Assembly: GCF_004791695.1 (NCBI RefSeq)
Contig: NZ_SRSO01000014.1
Span: 1 to 64,000, forward strand
Reading direction: 5' to 3'
Length of the DNA stretch: 64,000 nucleotides
Source of the DNA: Flavivirga rizhaonensis
GTDB lineage: Bacteria; Bacteroidota; Bacteroidia; Flavobacteriales; Flavobacteriaceae
Each line of letters begins with the position of its first letter. Position 1 is the first letter of the stretch. The position numbers were made by a program, and so were the translations under genes. Below are positions 36,291 through 45,992 of this stretch, piece after piece. A model generated the notes under the pieces. The model ran no database searches, was not told the DNA's origin, and saw nothing but the letters and a program-made list of their open reading frames with translations.

Positions 36291-37208
36291 TTGAATTCAA
36301 AAATAACCAACCAACTAAAAGAGAAATACGAGGCAATAGACCAGGATTATGAGACTTATTTAGAAGGGTTGCTTCATAGTAAACCCATTAATTATTGGGA
36401 TTATATTCAAACAGATGCTTTACTAAATCTTCAAATACAACGTACTGTTTTTCCAGATGAGATGGTGTTTATAATGTACCATCAAATTAATGAGCTTCTA
36501 TTTAAAATGATACTTGGTGAGATAGATCAGGTAGCAAACAGCAGTGAGGTAGATACCACTATGTTTACTTCAAAATTAATGCGTATCAGTCGTTATTTTG
36601 ATATGCTTACCTCCTCTTTTAGTATTATGAAGGATGGTATGGATGTCGATCAATATAATAAATTCAGAACAACTTTAACACCTGCCAGCGGTTTTCAAAG
36701 TGCGCAATACAGGAAAATTGAATTTGCGTCTACTGAACTTATAAATCTTATAGATAAAAGATTCAGGGATACTATAGATAGAAATTCGTCTTATGAAAAT
36801 GCTTTCGAACACTTGTATTGGCAAGCAGCAGGGAAAGATTATAAAACAGGTGAAAAAAGCTATCTATTAACAGTATTTGAAGAAAAATATAAAGAGGAGT
36901 TTATTAGGTTTACTAAGTTTTATTATGGTAATAATTTGTGGTCAAAGTTTAAGGGACTACCAAAAAAAGCTAGAAAAGATAAAAAATTAATAAAAGCGAT
37001 GCGTCATTATGATTATACAGTAAACATAAAATGGGTCATAGCACATTATAATACAGCAAATCATTATTTAAATATAGGTGGCGAAACAGCAGAAGCTACA
37101 GGAGGAAGCGAATGGGTAAAGTATATGCATCCAAAATATCAAAAAAGAATATTTTTTCCAGAATTATGGTCAGAAAAAGAAATACAAGAGTGGGGAACAG
37201 ATATTTAA
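36291..37208 (+). CDS. Tryptophan 2,3-dioxygenase family protein
   Basis: 305 residues from a TTG start (36291). Heme enzyme that would cleave tryptophan to N-formylkynurenine (EC 1.13.11.11), first step of the kynurenine pathway. Recognised from HSKPINYWDYIQTDALLNLQ, DEMVFIMYHQINELLFKMIL (distal His region), TPASGFQSAQYRKIE, and HYNTANHYLNIGG...TGGSEWVKYMHP near the C-terminus. No other kynurenine-pathway gene is in the window. The M23 peptidase gene overlaps its 3-prime end in another frame. Confidence 0.92.
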   Translation: MNSKITNQLKEKYEAIDQDYETYLEGLLHSKPINYWDYIQTDALLNLQIQRTVFPDEMVFIMYHQINELLFKMILGEIDQVANSSEVDTTMFTSKLMRISRYFDMLTSSFSIMKDGMDVDQYNKFRTTLTPASGFQSAQYRKIEFASTELINLIDKRFRDTIDRNSSYENAFEHLYWQAAGKDYKTGEKSYLLTVFEEKYKEEFIRFTKFYYGNNLWSKFKGLPKKARKDKKLIKAMRHYDYTVNIKWVIAHYNTANHYLNIGGETAEATGGSEWVKYMHPKYQKRIFFPELWSEKEIQEWGTDI

Positions 37209-38488
37209 TACTATTAATATTAACAATATCTTTTATTGCATGCAAAGAGGATCCTAAACCTGTTTTTTTAGAAGAAGAATTAGCAATAGTAGAAGAAGTT
37301 CCTGAAGATATTTATGAATTTGGTTTTAACCTAAACGACTATGTTGTTAAGCGAGACACCATTAAAAGAGGAGATACTTTTGGAGTCATTTTAGAACGTA
37401 ATAAATTAGGTTATCCCAAAATATTTCACATAGCAGAAAAAGCCAAAGATTCCTTCGATATAAGACGCCTTCAAGTTGGAAAACCGTATACATTATTATG
37501 TTCTAAAGATACATTAGAAATACCAAAATGTTTTATTTACCAGCCAAACCCAGAAGAATACGTGGTTATTAATTTTCAGGATTCAATTTATGCTTATAAC
37601 AGTAGAAAACCGATTAAGTATGTTGAAAAAACTGCTACGGGGGTCATTACAAACAATATTTCAGAAACATTAGAAGAGCAAGGGCTAAGCCCAAGGTTAG
37701 CATATAAAATGGCTGATGAAATTTATGCATGGACCATAGATTTTAGACGCCTTCAAAAAGGAGATAGATTTAAAGTGATTTATACGGATAAATATATTGA
37801 CGATACTATTTATACAGGAGTTCATAATATAAAAGCAGCCTTTTTTGAACATAACAAAGAACCCTTTTATGCTTTTGAGTTTGAAACAGATTCAGTAAAA
37901 GGTATTATTGATTATTTTAATGAAGAAGCAAAAAATTTACGACGCGCCTTTTTAAAAGCCCCCGTAAAATTTAAGCGTATTTCTTCCAGATATAATTTAA
38001 AAAGAAGAATAGCGGTTTATGGGTACAGAGTACGTCCACATAAAGGTACTGATTTTGCCGCTGCTATAGGTACCCCAATTATGGCTACTGCCAATGGAAC
38101 AGTTACTGAATCTAGAAGACGTGGTGGTAATGGGAATTATGTAAAAATAAGACATAATGCCACTTACGAAACCCAATACCTTCACATGAGCAGGCGAAAT
38201 GCAAAAGTTGGACAGTTTGTTAAACAAGGTGATGTTATTGGTTGGGTTGGTATGACAGGAAATACAGGAGGCCCTCATGTTTGCTATCGTTTTTGGAAAA
38301 ACGGAAGGCAAGTAGACCCATTTAAACAAAAATTACCAGAAGCAAAACCAATATCAGATTCCTTAAAAGTTAAATATTTAGACTTTATAGCTCCTATAAA
38401 AGTACAGTTAGATACAATTCCTTTTAGAGATGAAGTTTTAGAGAAAACGTTAGAAAATAAAAATAATCTAATTTCATTTAAAGATTAA
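37166..38488 (+). CDS. M23-family metallopeptidase lipoprotein
   Basis: About 440 residues from the ATG at 37166, chosen because it precedes a lipoprotein signal (RYLILLILTISFIACKED); a GTG at 37190 is an alternative, and an ATG at 37112 is too far into the upstream gene. The N-terminal half has a LysM-like/OapA-like look (DYVVKRDTIKRGDTFGVILE). The C-terminal peptidase domain has the zinc ligands HKGTDFAA (HxxxD) and HVCYRFW (HxC, with Cys in the usual H-L-H position seen in Bacteroidota forms), plus QYLHMSRR. Probably a cell-wall endopeptidase facing the periplasm. It overlaps tryptophan dioxygenase by 43 bp and pgi by 1 bp. Confidence 0.88.
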   Translation: MVRKRNTRVGNRYLILLILTISFIACKEDPKPVFLEEELAIVEEVPEDIYEFGFNLNDYVVKRDTIKRGDTFGVILERNKLGYPKIFHIAEKAKDSFDIRRLQVGKPYTLLCSKDTLEIPKCFIYQPNPEEYVVINFQDSIYAYNSRKPIKYVEKTATGVITNNISETLEEQGLSPRLAYKMADEIYAWTIDFRRLQKGDRFKVIYTDKYIDDTIYTGVHNIKAAFFEHNKEPFYAFEFETDSVKGIIDYFNEEAKNLRRAFLKAPVKFKRISSRYNLKRRIAVYGYRVRPHKGTDFAAAIGTPIMATANGTVTESRRRGGNGNYVKIRHNATYETQYLHMSRRNAKVGQFVKQGDVIGWVGMTGNTGGPHVCYRFWKNGRQVDPFKQKLPEAKPISDSLKVKYLDFIAPIKVQLDTIPFRDEVLEKTLENKNNLISFKD

Positions 38489-40107
38489 TGGCATTACCAA
38501 ATATAAACCCTACGACAACAGAATCGTGGAAACGATTACAAGAGCATTATAAAACCGTAAAAGATGTTCATATGAAAGATTTATTTGCTCAAGACAACGA
38601 GCGAGCAAATAAGTTAACCATTAAATGGGACGACTTTTACGTAGATTTTTCAAAGAATAGAATAACAGAAGAGACTTTTAATTATTTGTTAGAATTAGCC
38701 GATGAGGTTAAATTAAAAGACGCTATTAAAAGTCAATTTTCTGGAGAAATAATAAATCAAACAGAAGGAAGAGCTGTTTTACATACGGCATTACGCGCTC
38801 CAAAAACTTCAGAGTGTCGTGTAGATGGTGTTAATGTGATACCAGAAGTATCGCAGGTAAAACAAAAAATAGAACAGTTTACTAATGAAGTTGTAAATGG
38901 TGACAGAAAAGGTTTTACAGGAAAGGTATTTACAGATATTGTAAATATTGGTATTGGAGGATCAGATTTAGGACCAGCTATGGTAGTGGATTCTTTACAA
39001 TATTACAAAAATCACTTAACGACTCATTTTGTAAGCAACGTAGATGGCGATCATGTAAATGAAGTTATTAAAAAACTAAATCCAGAAACGACACTCTTTG
39101 TAGTTGTTTCAAAAACATTTACCACACAAGAAACACTATCTAATGCAAATACCATTAAGGAATGGTTTTTAAAATCGGCTAGTGAAGATGCTATTGCAGA
39201 ACATTTTGTGGCAGTATCTACTAATATTCAAAGTGTAAAGTCCTTTGGGATAAACGAAAATAATGTTTTCCCAATGTGGGATTGGGTTGGTGGTCGTTTT
39301 TCATTATGGAGTGCTGTTGGTTTAACCATAAGTTTAGCTGTTGGGTATAACAACTTTGAAAGCTTACTTAATGGTGCTAACAAAATGGATGAGCACTTTA
39401 AAACCGAAGATTTTAAAACTAATATACCAGTTGTATTAGCTTTAATAAGTGTCTGGTATAATAATTTTTTCAAGGCAGAAAGCGAAGCGGTTATACCTTA
39501 TTCTCAATACTTAAACCAATTTGCTACATATTTGCAGCAAGGCATTATGGAGAGTAATGGTAAAAGTGTAGATAGAAATGGAAATCCTATAGATTATGAA
39601 ACAGGTACTTTAATTTGGGGAGAACCAGGAACGAATTCGCAACATGCATTTTTTCAATTAATACATCAGGGAACTAAATTAATTCCGGCAGATTTTATTG
39701 GTTTTACAAAATCTTTACACGGTAATCAAGATCATCAAGATAAGCTTATCTCTAACTTTTTAGCACAAACGGAAGCGTTGTTAAATGGTAAAACAGAGCA
39801 AGAGGTCATTGCAGAAGGGACTAAATCTGATATTATTCCTTTTAAAGTTTTTAAAGGAAATAAACCAACCAATACTATTTTTATAAATAAATTGACGCCC
39901 GAAAGTTTAGGGAAACTTATAGCTATGTACGAGCATAAAATATTTGTACAAGGCATCGTTTGGAATATTTTTAGTTATGACCAATTTGGAGTAGAATTAG
40001 GGAAGCAATTAGCTAGCAAAATTTTGCAGGAATTTAGTAATAGTGGTAATAGCGAACATGATTCTTCTACTAGTAACTTATTGATTTATTATAAGAGTTT
40101 GGCATAA
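38488..40107 (+). CDS. pgi: Glucose-6-phosphate isomerase
   Basis: 539 residues, the long GPI form. Interconverts glucose-6-P and fructose-6-P (EC 5.3.1.9). Signatures: NIGIGGSDLGPAMV, SKTFTTQETLSNA, DWVGGRFSLWSAVGL, GEPGTNSQHAFFQLIHQG, and the C-terminal FDQFGVELGK-like YDQFGVELGKQLA. The start ATG shares one base with the peptidase stop (TAATG), indicating translational coupling. A terminator follows 30 bp downstream. Confidence 0.97.
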   Translation: MALPNINPTTTESWKRLQEHYKTVKDVHMKDLFAQDNERANKLTIKWDDFYVDFSKNRITEETFNYLLELADEVKLKDAIKSQFSGEIINQTEGRAVLHTALRAPKTSECRVDGVNVIPEVSQVKQKIEQFTNEVVNGDRKGFTGKVFTDIVNIGIGGSDLGPAMVVDSLQYYKNHLTTHFVSNVDGDHVNEVIKKLNPETTLFVVVSKTFTTQETLSNANTIKEWFLKSASEDAIAEHFVAVSTNIQSVKSFGINENNVFPMWDWVGGRFSLWSAVGLTISLAVGYNNFESLLNGANKMDEHFKTEDFKTNIPVVLALISVWYNNFFKAESEAVIPYSQYLNQFATYLQQGIMESNGKSVDRNGNPIDYETGTLIWGEPGTNSQHAFFQLIHQGTKLIPADFIGFTKSLHGNQDHQDKLISNFLAQTEALLNGKTEQEVIAEGTKSDIIPFKVFKGNKPTNTIFINKLTPESLGKLIAMYEHKIFVQGIVWNIFSYDQFGVELGKQLASKILQEFSNSGNSEHDSSTSNLLIYYKSLA

Positions 40108-40137
40108 AAGAGTACAAAATTCTTAATGTAATTAAGG

Positions 40138-40176
40138 AAAAGGCATTGATATTTTAATATCAGTGCCTTTTCTTTT
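40138..40176 (+). terminator. Intrinsic terminator after pgi
   Basis: A 16-bp stem with one G-T pair (arms 40138-40153 and 40156-40171, AAAAGGCATTGATATT) followed by TCTTTT. Confidence 0.82.
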
Positions 40177-40231
40177 GCTATAAATGTTAAGAAAATTAAT
40201 ACATGCGCCATAGATGTGTTTTAATTATCCG

Positions 40232-40239
40232 TATTTTTG
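40232..40239 (+). promoter_or_regulatory. -7 element TATTTTTG upstream of TonB receptor 1
   Basis: An exact TAnnTTTG match about 38 nt before the ATG at 40278. The surrounding 100 bp (TATAAATGTTAA...ACAT..GCCATAG...ACTAATT) resemble the region upstream of the downstream paralogue at 43103-43199. Confidence 0.5.
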
Positions 40240-40277
40240 CACTGACTAATTTTCAAATAATTAATTCTTTTTAAATC

Positions 40278-42851
40278 ATGAAAAAAACTATTCATTTTTT
40301 CTTGACGACTGTAGCGTTCTTATTTTCTACGGTTATCATAGCTCAAAACACTGTTACAGGGACTGTAATAGATGCCGAACTCAATTCCCCGCTTCCTGGT
40401 GCGAATATTGTTGAAAAAGGAACTTCTAACGGTATTTCCTCAGATTTTGATGGTAATTTTACTTTAACTACACAAGCATCTTCTGGAGACATTGTGATCT
40501 CTTATGTAGGATATGGACCGGTAACTATATCATTTAATGGTGATACAAACTTAGGGAACATTGAATTAACTCCAGATAATTCTTTAAGTGAGATTTTGAT
40601 TATTGGATCTGGTGTAATCGATTTAGCTGAAGGTAGAAAAACACCTATAGCGGTTTCTACCCTTAAAGCTAATAAAATTAGAGAAAAAACAGGAAATTCA
40701 GACTTACCTGAAGTATTAAAATCTACGCCTTCTGTACAATCTGTACAAGGTGGTGGTTTTGGTGAGGGGCAATTATTTTTAAGAGGATTTGACCAAACTA
40801 ATACGGCATTCATGCTTAATGGACAGCCTATTAATAGCCCAGAAGATGGAAGAATGTTTTGGTCCAACTGGTCAGGTGTATTAGATGTTGCTCAGGCAGT
40901 TCAAGTGCAAAGAGGATTAGGGTCTTCAAAGCTAGCCATTTCGTCCGTAGGTGGAACTGTTAATATTGTAACTAAAACTATTGACAAAAGAGAAGGTGGT
41001 TTTCTACAGCAGATGATTGCTAATGATAACTATACTAAAACAACAGTGTCTTATTCAACTGGTTTAATGGAAAACGGTTGGGCATTTTCTACATTATTAG
41101 GTCACTGGCAAGGAGATGGGTATGTCGATGATACAGATGGACAAGGGCAAACCTATTTTATTTCTTTGGGCTATAAACCAAATGAAAATAATATTTTTAA
41201 TTTCATGATAACTGGTGCGCCTCAATGGCATGCAACATCGGGTTTTTTTGATTTAGATGAGATATTAGCTAATGGTAGAAGATATAATAATGCATATTCT
41301 AATGTAGACAGTCCAAACTTATTACAAAGCGGAAAATATCCAAGAGGTAGAAATATTTACCATAAACCTGTGGCTAATTTGAGCTGGGATTTAACTATTA
41401 GTGAAAACTCTTCATTATCCTCAGTATTATATGCTTCGGCAGGAAGAGGAGCCTTTGCATCAACAAGAACCAGCGGTACCCCTAGAGTTCCAACTTATGC
41501 AAGAGGTTCTAACAATAATCATAATTGGTACGGGTTAGTATCAAATTTCAACACACAATTAAGTGAAAAATTAAGCCTTAATGTTGGTGCTGATGTACGT
41601 TTATATAACGGGATTCATTTTAGAAGTGTGAACGAGTTTTTGTCTGTAAGTTCAGTAGAAGGATTTAATAATAGTAATAGTAATGTAAATGTATTGACAG
41701 ATACTTTTGGAGGTATAAACCCATGGAATATTACGTTTAACCCTAATGATGATCATTCACAACGTTTTGGTTATGATTATGAAGAAAACATTAATTATTT
41801 GGGGGTATTTGGTCAATTAGAATATTCTAATGACCAGTTTTCTGCATTTTTCCAGGGATCAGCTTCAACTCAATCTCATTTAAGAACAGAGTTTAAAGAA
41901 GTTCAGGTAGCTGGACAGTCTGAAGAATCTGGTAAAGTAAATAATACTGGTTTCAATGTAAAAGCAGGTGCTGCTTATAACCTTAATGAAAGCAATGTTG
42001 TTTTTGCTAATGTTGGTTTTTATTCACGTCAGCCATTTCACAGTGATTTATTTGTTGATGATAGAAATTCAAATCAGTTGAATCCTTTAGTTAAAGGAAA
42101 TCAGAAGATTACAGGTCTTGAAGCTGGATATAAGTTTCTTAGCGATATTATATCCGCTAATTTTAATGTGTATCATACAACTTGGGATGATAGGATTGAT
42201 TATAGTTCTGATGATACAGATAACGATGGTCTTGATGATGAATTTACGCAAACAAGTCCTTTAAAACAGGTGCATATGGGAGTGGAATTAGAATTATTTA
42301 CACAACCTACAAATGGCTTAAATATAAATGGGTTTGTATCTGTTGGTAACTGGGAATATGTTGGAGATATTACCACTAGAACAACTGATGATACAGGAGC
42401 TTTAGTGTCAAATGGAGATACTAGTTATATTGACGGAGCAAAGATAGGGCAAGCCGCCCAGTTTACTGCAGGGATTAGTGCTGATTATGAAATTTGTCCA
42501 CATTTAAAAATAGGAGCTAACTGGAATCAATATGATAATTTATATGGTGATGCTGATTTTGGAGGCGATGAATTTTCGACAGTTAATAACAGAGGGACTA
42601 TTAAATTACCATCATATGATACGGTAGATACTGGTGTTTCATATAAATGGTTGGTAGGAAAAAATGATCAAAACTCACTACAATTTCGTGTTAATGTAAA
42701 TAATATTTTTGATGAGGTATACATTGAAAATGCCAGAGATAATGAACATGTAGATGTAGGAGATATAGCATGGAAAGGGGTTAATATTGAAAATGGAGTC
42801 AGATTTGGTTATGGAAGAACGTGGAATTTTAGCATGCGTTACAATTTCTAA
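40278..42851 (+). CDS. TonB-dependent receptor, paralogue 1
   Basis: 857 residues. Signal peptide (LFSTVIIAQ), CarboxypepD_reg-like domain at about 22-105 (VTGTVIDAELNSPLPGANIVEKG), plug with GGGFGEGQLFLRGFDQTNTAF, the subfamily signature DGRMFWSNWSG and QRGLGSSKLAISSVGGTVN, then a barrel ending FSMRYNF. The next gene is a clear paralogue with matching N-terminus and plug. There is no SusD or enzyme partner, so the ligand is unknown. Terminator directly downstream. Confidence 0.92.
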   Translation: MKKTIHFFLTTVAFLFSTVIIAQNTVTGTVIDAELNSPLPGANIVEKGTSNGISSDFDGNFTLTTQASSGDIVISYVGYGPVTISFNGDTNLGNIELTPDNSLSEILIIGSGVIDLAEGRKTPIAVSTLKANKIREKTGNSDLPEVLKSTPSVQSVQGGGFGEGQLFLRGFDQTNTAFMLNGQPINSPEDGRMFWSNWSGVLDVAQAVQVQRGLGSSKLAISSVGGTVNIVTKTIDKREGGFLQQMIANDNYTKTTVSYSTGLMENGWAFSTLLGHWQGDGYVDDTDGQGQTYFISLGYKPNENNIFNFMITGAPQWHATSGFFDLDEILANGRRYNNAYSNVDSPNLLQSGKYPRGRNIYHKPVANLSWDLTISENSSLSSVLYASAGRGAFASTRTSGTPRVPTYARGSNNNHNWYGLVSNFNTQLSEKLSLNVGADVRLYNGIHFRSVNEFLSVSSVEGFNNSNSNVNVLTDTFGGINPWNITFNPNDDHSQRFGYDYEENINYLGVFGQLEYSNDQFSAFFQGSASTQSHLRTEFKEVQVAGQSEESGKVNNTGFNVKAGAAYNLNESNVVFANVGFYSRQPFHSDLFVDDRNSNQLNPLVKGNQKITGLEAGYKFLSDIISANFNVYHTTWDDRIDYSSDDTDNDGLDDEFTQTSPLKQVHMGVELELFTQPTNGLNINGFVSVGNWEYVGDITTRTTDDTGALVSNGDTSYIDGAKIGQAAQFTAGISADYEICPHLKIGANWNQYDNLYGDADFGGDEFSTVNNRGTIKLPSYDTVDTGVSYKWLVGKNDQNSLQFRVNVNNIFDEVYIENARDNEHVDVGDIAWKGVNIENGVRFGYGRTWNFSMRYNF

Positions 42852-42874
42852 TTCAATAAAAAATTAAAACTATT

Positions 42875-42908
42875 AAAAAAGCCGTTTCTCATAAGAAATG
42901 GTTTTTTT
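42875..42908 (+). terminator. Intrinsic terminator after TonB receptor 1
   Basis: AAAAAGCCGTTTCT (left) pairs with AGAAATGGTTTTTT (right) around CATA, with two G-T pairs and a T-run. Separates the two receptor paralogues into independent transcripts. Confidence 0.78.
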
Positions 42909-43107
42909 GTGTTATTTAGCCTACTTAACGAATTGACAACTGTAATTTTATAACGAATTAACATTTGCTTTTTTGATGATCTTGATTAGTTTGTTGAGAT
43001 TATTATTAATTATTTCCTATATTTTTTATAAAAAGCTATTAAATGTTGTTTTTTTATATTGATAGAATCCGATATTCATAATCATGAAAACTATTTTTTA
43101 GGATTAT

Positions 43108-43166
43108 AAATGTTAAAATACTTAACATTTACATAAGCCATAAGACTTACTTCAGGCATAATTTTA
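43108..43166 (+). promoter_or_regulatory. Inverted repeat and -7-like element upstream of TonB receptor 2
   Basis: A perfect 9-bp palindrome AAATGTTAA-5-TTAACATTT (43108-43130), then TAATTTTA (43159-43166, one mismatch to TAnnTTTG) 34 nt before the ATG. The first half of the palindrome also occurs upstream of paralogue 1 at 40192-40200. The rest of the 42909-43199 gap is AT-rich with nothing else evident. Confidence 0.4.
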
Positions 43167-43199
43167 CAAGACTAATTCAATTAATTAATCTTTAAAATT

Positions 43200-45890
43200 A
43201 TGAAGAAAATGACTCGTTTTTTATTATTAACTGTAGCATTCTTTTTTACTACAGTTACAATGGCGCAAAGTACTATTAAAGGTGTAGTAATAGATGCCGA
43301 ATTTAATTCACCTTTACCTGGTACTAATGTTGTTGAAAAAGGAACGACTAATGGTGTTTCAACAGATTATAACGGTAATTTTACATTAACTACAAAGGCA
43401 AGCTCTGGAGAAATTGCTATTTCTTATGTGGGATATAGTACCATAATATTATCATTTAACGGAGATACAGATTTAGGGAACATAGTAATAACTCCCGATA
43501 ACTCTCTTGACGAAATAGTAATAGTAGGTACAGGTGTTATTGATTTGGCAGAGGGTAGAAATACACCAGTTGCAGTTTCAACAATTAAAGCCAGAGAAAT
43601 TCAAAATAAAATCGGAACTCAAGATGTTACTATGACACTTGTAAACACCCCTTCTGTCTATGTAGCTGGACAATCTGGAGGTTTTGGCGATTCCAGAATT
43701 AATATTCGTGGGTTTGATCAAACAAACGTTGGATACCTATTAAATGGACAACCAATTAATGGTATGGAAGATGGTAAAATGTATTGGTCTAACTGGTCTG
43801 GTATTAATGATATTGCCAGTGCCATTCAAATACAAAGAGGTCTAGGAGCTTCAAAATTAGCAATTTCATCGGTTGGAGGTACAACTAACTTTGTTACAAA
43901 AACGACAGACAAAAAAGAAGGCGGATATGTTTATGCAGGAATAGCGAATGATAATTATATAAAAAATACAGCACAATATAGTACTGGAAAGAATGAAAAA
44001 GGATGGGGAGCGAGCTTTATGCTATCGCATTGGCAAGGTGATGGCTATAATGAAGGTAACTTTGCGGCAGGAGAAACTTATTTTCTATCTGTTGGGTATA
44101 CTCCAAACAAAACACATAATTTCAACTTTTTATTAACGGGAGCACCTCAATATCATGATCAAAACTTCACTAAAAGTATTTCAGATTATTTAGAACATGG
44201 TAGAAAGTATAATAATAACTGGGGGACTTACAGAGGGCAATACCAAACCGAAAGAAGGAACTTTTATCATAAACCGGTTGCTAACTTAAACTGGGATTTC
44301 AATATTAATGATAATACTAATTTATCTACAGTATTGTATGCATCTTGGGGGCGTGGAGGAGCAACTGGAGACCGAGGAAACAGAATCAGAACAGCAGAAG
44401 GAAAAAGAATTGATTATGATGCTATTCATGCATTTAATAATAGTGTTGCAGATGGCGCTGGGGGCTATTTTGCTGCCGGAGGGGGTTATATAACAAGATC
44501 TTCTATGAATTTGCATAGCTGGTATGGTATGGTTTCTAATTTAGAAACGAAATTGGGAGAACGTGTTACATTAAATGTTGGAGTTGATTTAAGAACGTAT
44601 TATGGTGAGCATTTTAGAATTGTAGAAAATTTTCACGGATTAACGTCATGGCAAGAAAACATCCGTTTAAGAGACCAGAATGATAGTCATCAACCTTACG
44701 GGACTTTTGGAACGTATAAAAATGTTATTACTACCGAAGATTTATCTGCAAATCCATGGGCTGTATTATTTCATGATTTTAAAGAAGAAGATAAAATTGC
44801 ATATAGTAATGATGAAAGAATTTCATATGGTGGTGTCTTTGGTCAAATTGAATATACAGGAGATAAGTTTTCTACCTTTTTTCAAGGGGCAGCTTCAAAC
44901 CAATGGCATCAAAGGTTTGATCACTACCAATATGCAGATGAAACATTATTAAATGGTACCTCTCCACAATGGACGGGAACTTCTTTACCATCTGCGATTA
45001 CTGACGGTGTAGATTCTGAAAAAGTGGATAATTTTGGATTTAATGTAAAAGCCGGTGTAAACTATGTTATTAATGATCAGCATAATGTGTTTTTTAATAC
45101 AGGGTATTATTCACGTCAGCCATTCCATGATACTATATACTTAAACTTTACAAATCAATTAAACCCACTAACTCAAAATGAAACTATTTTTGGTTTGGAA
45201 GCAGGTTATAGTTTTAAAAGTCAATATTTCTTAACTAACGTAAACTTGTACAGAACGGCTTGGACAGATAGAGTTGGAACCACATCAGATTTCGAGAATA
45301 ATATTGTTACCTATACACAACAAGAAGGTTTAGATCAAATACATACAGGTGTTGAGGTTGATTTTGCTGCTTACTTAACCCCTCAATTAAAAGTTAAAGG
45401 ATTTACTTCTATAGGAGATTGGGTTTATGATGGTGAAACATTTACAACAGTATCAGATGAAGATCAAAATATACTAAGTACAGAAACAGAAGACATAGAT
45501 GGTGGTAAAGTAGGAGATGCAGCTCAATTTACTGCTGGATTAGGTTTTGATTATAAGGTTTGTAAATCGTTTTCAATAGATGCAGATTGGAGGACGTATG
45601 ATAATTTATATGCTAATGTTGGAGGGATAAAGGAAAATTTAAAATTACCTTCTTATGATTTAGTTGATGCAGGAGTCTCATACAAAATGTTACTAGGGAA
45701 AGAAAAAGACAAATCTTTAAATATTAGATTTAATATGAACAATGTATTTGATGAAGTTTATTTGTCGGATCTTTCAACTGCCAATGTAGTTGAACCTGGA
45801 GATGAAACATATAAGGGAATAAATATTTCAAACCGAGGATATTTTGGACTCGGAAGAACCTGGAATATGAGCCTACGCTACAACTTCTAA
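43200..45890 (+). CDS. TonB-dependent receptor, paralogue 2
   Basis: 896 residues, close relative of the preceding receptor: same signal peptide style (FFTTVTMAQ), GVVIDAEFNSPLPGTNVVEKG, plug GGFGDSRINIRGFDQTNVGY, DGKMYWSNWSG, QRGLGASKLAISSVGGTTN, and barrel end MSLRYNF. The extra roughly 40 residues lie mainly in barrel loops (around 400-440, GGYFAAGGGYITRSS; and around 500-580). Tandem duplication with divergent loops suggests different or differently regulated ligands. Flanked by terminators on both sides. Confidence 0.92.
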   Translation: MKKMTRFLLLTVAFFFTTVTMAQSTIKGVVIDAEFNSPLPGTNVVEKGTTNGVSTDYNGNFTLTTKASSGEIAISYVGYSTIILSFNGDTDLGNIVITPDNSLDEIVIVGTGVIDLAEGRNTPVAVSTIKAREIQNKIGTQDVTMTLVNTPSVYVAGQSGGFGDSRINIRGFDQTNVGYLLNGQPINGMEDGKMYWSNWSGINDIASAIQIQRGLGASKLAISSVGGTTNFVTKTTDKKEGGYVYAGIANDNYIKNTAQYSTGKNEKGWGASFMLSHWQGDGYNEGNFAAGETYFLSVGYTPNKTHNFNFLLTGAPQYHDQNFTKSISDYLEHGRKYNNNWGTYRGQYQTERRNFYHKPVANLNWDFNINDNTNLSTVLYASWGRGGATGDRGNRIRTAEGKRIDYDAIHAFNNSVADGAGGYFAAGGGYITRSSMNLHSWYGMVSNLETKLGERVTLNVGVDLRTYYGEHFRIVENFHGLTSWQENIRLRDQNDSHQPYGTFGTYKNVITTEDLSANPWAVLFHDFKEEDKIAYSNDERISYGGVFGQIEYTGDKFSTFFQGAASNQWHQRFDHYQYADETLLNGTSPQWTGTSLPSAITDGVDSEKVDNFGFNVKAGVNYVINDQHNVFFNTGYYSRQPFHDTIYLNFTNQLNPLTQNETIFGLEAGYSFKSQYFLTNVNLYRTAWTDRVGTTSDFENNIVTYTQQEGLDQIHTGVEVDFAAYLTPQLKVKGFTSIGDWVYDGETFTTVSDEDQNILSTETEDIDGGKVGDAAQFTAGLGFDYKVCKSFSIDADWRTYDNLYANVGGIKENLKLPSYDLVDAGVSYKMLLGKEKDKSLNIRFNMNNVFDEVYLSDLSTANVVEPGDETYKGINISNRGYFGLGRTWNMSLRYNF

Positions 45891-45913
45891 GCCGAACAAA
45901 ATAATATAATTTT

Positions 45914-45942
45914 AAACCGCTTCAATTTGAAGCGGTTTTTTT
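45914..45942 (+). terminator. Intrinsic terminator after TonB receptor 2
   Basis: AAACCGCTTCAA (45914-45925) pairs with TTGAAGCGGTTT (45927-45938), then a T-run. Confidence 0.87.
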
Positions 45943-45992
45943 ATGCTTTTTAATTATTACATTTGCTGTAATAAATTTAAATATTTTGATAC

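Noticed and set aside
37112..37165. Earlier start for the M23 lipoprotein
   Set aside because: Would place a basic peptide before the lipoprotein signal and lengthen the overlap with tryptophan dioxygenase to about 97 bp; 37166 fits the signal peptide better.
40278..45890. Polysaccharide-utilisation locus
   Set aside because: No SusD-like gene, glycoside hydrolase or anti-sigma partner lies next to the receptors.
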